This document shows positions 39,689 to 42,389 of a stretch of DNA of 42,389 nucleotides, piece after piece (the first letter of the stretch is position 1; each line of letters begins with the position of its first letter). This DNA is from Natrialba swarupiae (lineage in GTDB: Archaea > Halobacteriota > Halobacteria > Halobacteriales > Natrialbaceae). The translations under genes and the position numbers were made by a program. Location: assembly GCF_008245225.1 (NCBI RefSeq), contig NZ_VTAW01000031.1, forward strand, positions 1 through 42,389. The letters are read 5' to 3'. Under the pieces are notes generated by a model, which saw only the letters and a program-made list of their open reading frames with translations, did no database searches and was not told the origin of the DNA.

Positions 39689-41158
39689 ATGGTCGTTGGA
39701 GACGTCACCACCGGAACCGACGTACTGATCATCGGCGCTGGCCCCGCGGGGTACGTGGCTGCGATCCGCGCCGGACAGCTCGATCTGGACGTCACGCTCG
39801 TCGAGAAAGAGGCCTACGGCGGCGCGTGTCTGAACCACGGCTGTATCCCCTCGAAGGCGTTGATCACCGCGACGGACGTCGCCCACGAGGCCCGCCACGC
39901 CGAGGAGATGGGGATCCACGCCGACCCCGCGATCGATCTCTCGGGGATGGTCGGCTGGAAGGACGAGGTCGTCTCACAGCTTACGGGCGGCGTCGAGAAA
40001 CTCTGTAAGGCAAACGGCGTCAACTTGCTCGAGGGAACCGCCACGTTCGTCGACGACCACACTGTTCGGGTCTCCCACAGCGGCGACGGACAGGGGTCGG
40101 AGACCCTCGAGTTCGAACACGCGATCGTCGCGACCGGCTCCCGTCCCATCTCGATCCCCGATTTTTCGTTCGACGATCCGCCAATTTTGAACTCCCGCCA
40201 GGCACTCGCCCTCGAGTCGGTCCCCGACTCCATGGCCATCGTCGGCGGCGGCTACATCGGGATGGAGCTCGCGACCGTCTTCACGAAACTCGGCACCGAC
40301 GTCACGGTCGTCGAGATGCTCGAGTCGATCCTGCCGGGGTACGACGACGACCTCAAACGACCGGTCAAAAAACGTGCGAGCGATCTCGGCGTCGACTTTC
40401 AGTTCGGCTACACCGCCTCCGAGTGGTACGAACCGGACGGCGGGGTTCGCCTCGTCGCACAGCCAGCCGACGACGCCGCGGCCGATGGCGGAACCGAGGG
40501 CGCGGAGGCGGTCGAATCGGAACGACTGGAACTCGACGTCGAGAAGATCCTCATCGCCGTCGGTCGCGAACCCGTCTCCGACACGCTCGACCTCGAGGCC
40601 GTCGGCGTCGAGACCGACGAGCGCGGGTTCATCGAAACCGATTCGCGCGCGCGTACGAACGTCGACCACGTCTTCGCCGCCGGCGATGTCGCGGGCGAGC
40701 CGATGCTCGCCCACAAAGGGAGCATGGAGGGGCAGGTCGCCGCCGAGGTGATCGCCGGCGAACCGGCCGCCATCGACTCCCAGGCAATTCCTGCCGTCGT
40801 CTTCACCGATCCCGAGATCGCGACCGTCGGCATGACCGAGACGGAAGCCGAGGAGGCCGGCTTCGAGCCCGTCGTCGGCCAGTTTCCGTTCCGGGCCAGC
40901 GGCCGCGCGCTGACGACCGGCGAGTCTGACGGCTTCGTCACGATCGTCGCCGACGAGTCGGAGGGGTACGTCTTGGGCGCGAGCATCGTCGGCCCCGAAG
41001 CCTCGGAGCTGATCGCCGAACTCGGCCTCGCGATCGAACTCGGCGCAACCCTCGAGGACGTCGCCTCGACGGTCCACGCCCATCCGACCCTTTCCGAATC
41101 GGTGATGGAAGCCGCCGAGAACGCACTCGGACACGCAATCCACACCCTAAACCGGTAG
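39689..41158 (+). CDS. lpdA: Dihydrolipoyl dehydrogenase (E3)
   Basis: An FAD enzyme of 489 residues that reoxidises dihydrolipoyl-E2 with NAD. The first FAD motif is VLIIGAGPAGYVAAIRAG (about 12-29). The redox disulfide is GGACLNHGCIPSKA with Cys47 and Cys52 (most family members have CLNVGC). The NAD motif is MAIVGGGYIGMELATVFTKLG, and the second FAD motif is NVDHVFAAGDVAGEPMLAHKG. The dimer-interface catalytic pair is VHAHPTLSE with His465 and Glu470. A short acidic insertion lies around 255-275 (PADDAAADGGTEGAEAVE). It is 84 bases after pdhC, so it may have an extra promoter but belongs to the same cluster. E3 may also serve glycine cleavage and other complexes. Confidence 0.97.
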   Translation: MVVGDVTTGTDVLIIGAGPAGYVAAIRAGQLDLDVTLVEKEAYGGACLNHGCIPSKALITATDVAHEARHAEEMGIHADPAIDLSGMVGWKDEVVSQLTGGVEKLCKANGVNLLEGTATFVDDHTVRVSHSGDGQGSETLEFEHAIVATGSRPISIPDFSFDDPPILNSRQALALESVPDSMAIVGGGYIGMELATVFTKLGTDVTVVEMLESILPGYDDDLKRPVKKRASDLGVDFQFGYTASEWYEPDGGVRLVAQPADDAAADGGTEGAEAVESERLELDVEKILIAVGREPVSDTLDLEAVGVETDERGFIETDSRARTNVDHVFAAGDVAGEPMLAHKGSMEGQVAAEVIAGEPAAIDSQAIPAVVFTDPEIATVGMTETEAEEAGFEPVVGQFPFRASGRALTTGESDGFVTIVADESEGYVLGASIVGPEASELIAELGLAIELGATLEDVASTVHAHPTLSESVMEAAENALGHAIHTLNR

Positions 41159-41271
41159 TTCGTGATCTGTGGCCGTCGCCGAACGGAACTCTCAACCGTC
41201 GACGCCGTCAAAATCCCATCTCTCGCCGGATACGACGGATAAACTGGGTCCGCGACTCGACCGTCGACCGC

Positions 41272-41565
41272 TCACTGCACGTACAACGAGTACGCGATCA
41301 CCACAAAGCCCGCGAGAACGAGTAGACTCTCGAGTAAGATCCCTATCGCCAGCGGCACGTCGAGGAGTTCATAGAGCATTCCCGCCAACACCAATCCGAG
41401 CGTGACGAGACCGAACCCGCCCGCGAGTAACCCGAGTGCCCGCTGTCTGGTCCGGCGATAGGCTTTGAATGCGAAGTACGTGATGACACTCCCGACGACT
41501 AACACGAGCGTCTTTACGATTGCGAGCGCGAGGGCGAGTTCGGTCGCTTCAGCGTACGGGCTCAT
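41272..41565 (-). CDS. DUF7521-like small membrane protein
   Basis: A protein of 97 residues with three hydrophobic spans: LALALAIVKTLVLVVGSVITYFA (about 10-33), LGLLAGGFGLVTLGLVLAGM (44-63), and LAIGILLESLLVLAGFVVIAYS (72-93). A basic loop, FKAYRRTRQR, lies after the first span. It resembles the conserved haloarchaeal DUF7521 family. It overlaps the preceding winged-helix regulator by four bases (ATGA), with GGAG a few bases before its ATG, so it is translated with the regulator. Such regulator/membrane-protein pairs are common in haloarchaea; the regulator may sense the membrane or control its partner (inference). Confidence 0.8.
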   Translation of the reverse strand: MSPYAEATELALALAIVKTLVLVVGSVITYFAFKAYRRTRQRALGLLAGGFGLVTLGLVLAGMLYELLDVPLAIGILLESLLVLAGFVVIAYSLYVQ

Positions 41566-41939
41566 GTCTCCTTTCGCACCTCCGACCAGAGTTCGGCCAG
41601 TCGCTCGTCTGCCGTCCGGGCCGGCCGCTCGATCTGCACGCCGAGGGTCCGGTCGTCCTCCAGTGCGAGCGTGATCTCGTCGAATGCGACCGAGTACTTA
41701 CTCGCGTGGTGACCGTCCCGGCGAATCTCGGTCGACTCCTCGAGTAACGTCGAGTCGGTGAGCAACTCGAGCTTTCGGTACAACGTCGATTGGGGGATGT
41801 CACACCGCTTCGTGAGCTCAGAAGCCGTCATAGGTTCCTCGAGATTCCGGATAATCTCTCGGCAGTCGGGATCGTCGAGCGCGGCGCAGATCTCCTCCGC
41901 CGGTGGGGTCGACTCCGAGGCGATCGAGTCCCGGACCAT
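41562..41939 (-). CDS. Winged-helix transcriptional regulator
   Basis: A small DNA-binding protein of 125 residues of ArsR-like type. The helix-turn-helix is in residues 15-75: EEICAALDDPDCREIIRNL, then EPMTASELTKRCDIPQSTLYRKLELL (helix, turn, recognition helix with STLYRKL). A wing follows with STLLEESTEIRRDGHHASKYSV. The C-terminal 35 residues are a beta-strand region plus an acidic/basic helix. There is no metal-binding Cys/His set, so it is not a metal sensor of the ArsR type. It has a TATA box about 29 bases before its ATG and is translationally coupled to the DUF7521-like gene. Confidence 0.88.
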   Translation of the reverse strand: MVRDSIASESTPPAEEICAALDDPDCREIIRNLEEPMTASELTKRCDIPQSTLYRKLELLTDSTLLEESTEIRRDGHHASKYSVAFDEITLALEDDRTLGVQIERPARTADERLAELWSEVRKET

Positions 41940-42389
41940 TCGTTCGTCCCTTACGACCCACGTGGTTTATTCGCATCGATGCGTGTCGTTCCCGATTCGT
42001 CGCTTTCGGCGTCTCGGATGTGTTCGTCCCCCCATCTATCGGTTTTTGGTTCGCCCACACACGAAGCCTTCTTGCGCATGCGCGTCCGTAGATTCGAACT
42101 ACGCGGGCATCATCCGGTCCGACCGCGTCTACAAGGGCGGAATGACCGACCGACCTCCTCCCGCGTGACACCTGATCTCGAGTGACTGCTCTCGGCTCGA
42201 GCGGCCCCGGTCGGTGTAACCTTTTCACATGGTATCGTGTTCCGATGTGCTGCTCGTTCGACGGCCTTATGTATGGACCCGGACCTCGTCATGAATACGA
42301 ACGACGCGGCGTCGGTCGCCGCGTTCTCCGGCCGTATTCCGGCACGGAGAGCATACGCATCCACTACGCCTCGGACGGTGACGGCGGCT
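41940..42389. other. Gene-poor end of the window
   Basis: No supported gene in the last 450 bases. A TATA-like string, GTAACCTTTTCACATGG, is at about 42217-42233, and plus-strand frames opening with ATG at 42245 or 42273 stay open to the window edge. They could be the first codons of a gene cut by the boundary, but 35-50 codons are too few to judge. A minus-strand frame (42110-42364) has no protein-like pattern. Confidence 0.4.
41964..41972 (-). promoter_or_regulatory. TATA box of the winged-helix gene
   Basis: The minus strand reads GCGAATAAACCACG, centred about 29 bases before ATG 41939. Confidence 0.45.

Noticed and set aside
38041-40008. Plus-strand frame of 655 codons overlapping the E2 gene in another frame
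   Set aside because: It is almost entirely R, G and P, and crosses from E2 into E3; a frame shadow.
42245-42389. A new gene starting at the right edge
   Set aside because: Several ATG-initiated frames stay open to the boundary, but none is long enough or has a recognisable pattern.

Overview
The window is chromosomal DNA from a haloarchaeon, most likely of the Natrialba/Natrinema/Haloterrigena type. The reasons are high G+C, strongly acidic proteins, archaeal-type aminoacyl-tRNA synthetases, an archaeal tRNA-splicing endonuclease, an MC1 chromosomal protein, a Hel308-type helicase, and many genes whose TATA box sits about 26-30 bases before the start codon (leaderless transcripts). I call 37 protein genes, one of them broken by a frameshift. 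I found no tRNA, rRNA, CRISPR array, transposase or prophage gene. The exact genus cannot be fixed without a search.

Layout. 1-6.3 kb (minus strand): an orphan PAS protein, leuS, an Hsp20 chaperone, a one-cysteine peroxiredoxin, prephenate dehydratase (pheA) and the chromatin protein MC1. MC1 is divergent from a 65-residue AbrB-like protein at 6.5 kb. 7.0-17.4 kb (minus strand): a tRNA-centred run in transcription order: NucS-like/zinc-ribbon protein, tRNA-splicing endonuclease endA, a tubulin/FtsZ-family protein, trpS, an unrecognised 480-residue protein, then pheS and pheT coupled by a one-base overlap. 17.8-20.9 kb (plus): a phosphonate/phosphate-type ABC transporter (phnD-phnC-phnE). 21-24.8 kb: P-loop kinase, HD phosphohydrolase, a frameshifted MazG-like gene (minus), an IMPase-family protein and a DJ-1/PfpI protein. 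24.9-30.8 kb: a cytoplasmic HTH-PAS-GAF histidine kinase (minus), a HAD hydrolase (plus) and a Hel308-type helicase (minus). 30.9-33.4 kb (minus): three small membrane or PH-domain proteins and a DUF2071 protein. 33.6-41.2 kb (plus): an SDR dehydrogenase, lipoyl synthase (lipA), then a complete 2-oxoacid dehydrogenase complex (E1alpha, E1beta, E2, E3). The end holds a winged-helix/DUF7521 pair on the minus strand.

How the genes work together. The 7-17 kb block joins tRNA splicing (EndA) with charging of tRNA-Trp and tRNA-Phe; haloarchaeal tRNA-Trp is a classical intron-containing EndA substrate. LipA makes the lipoyl cofactor for the E2 encoded next to it, and E3 reoxidises that cofactor. The phn genes form a self-contained importer without any C-P bond-cleaving gene in view.

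The most unusual signal is a family of non-coding palindromic elements. Two copies (28320-28399 and 35445-35524) have exactly the same 80-bp design: 15-nt terminal inverted repeat, 7-nt spacer, perfect 12-bp stem, 12-nt loop, and the mirror image. The stem sequences differ completely but remain perfectly paired. In both copies one end abuts the TGA stop codon of the neighbouring gene. A third, half copy (16647-16668) shares the end motif and again contains the stop codon of the adjacent gene. This looks like a mobile or REP/MITE-like palindrome that settles on stop codons, or a conserved 3'-end RNA element; I know no name for it.
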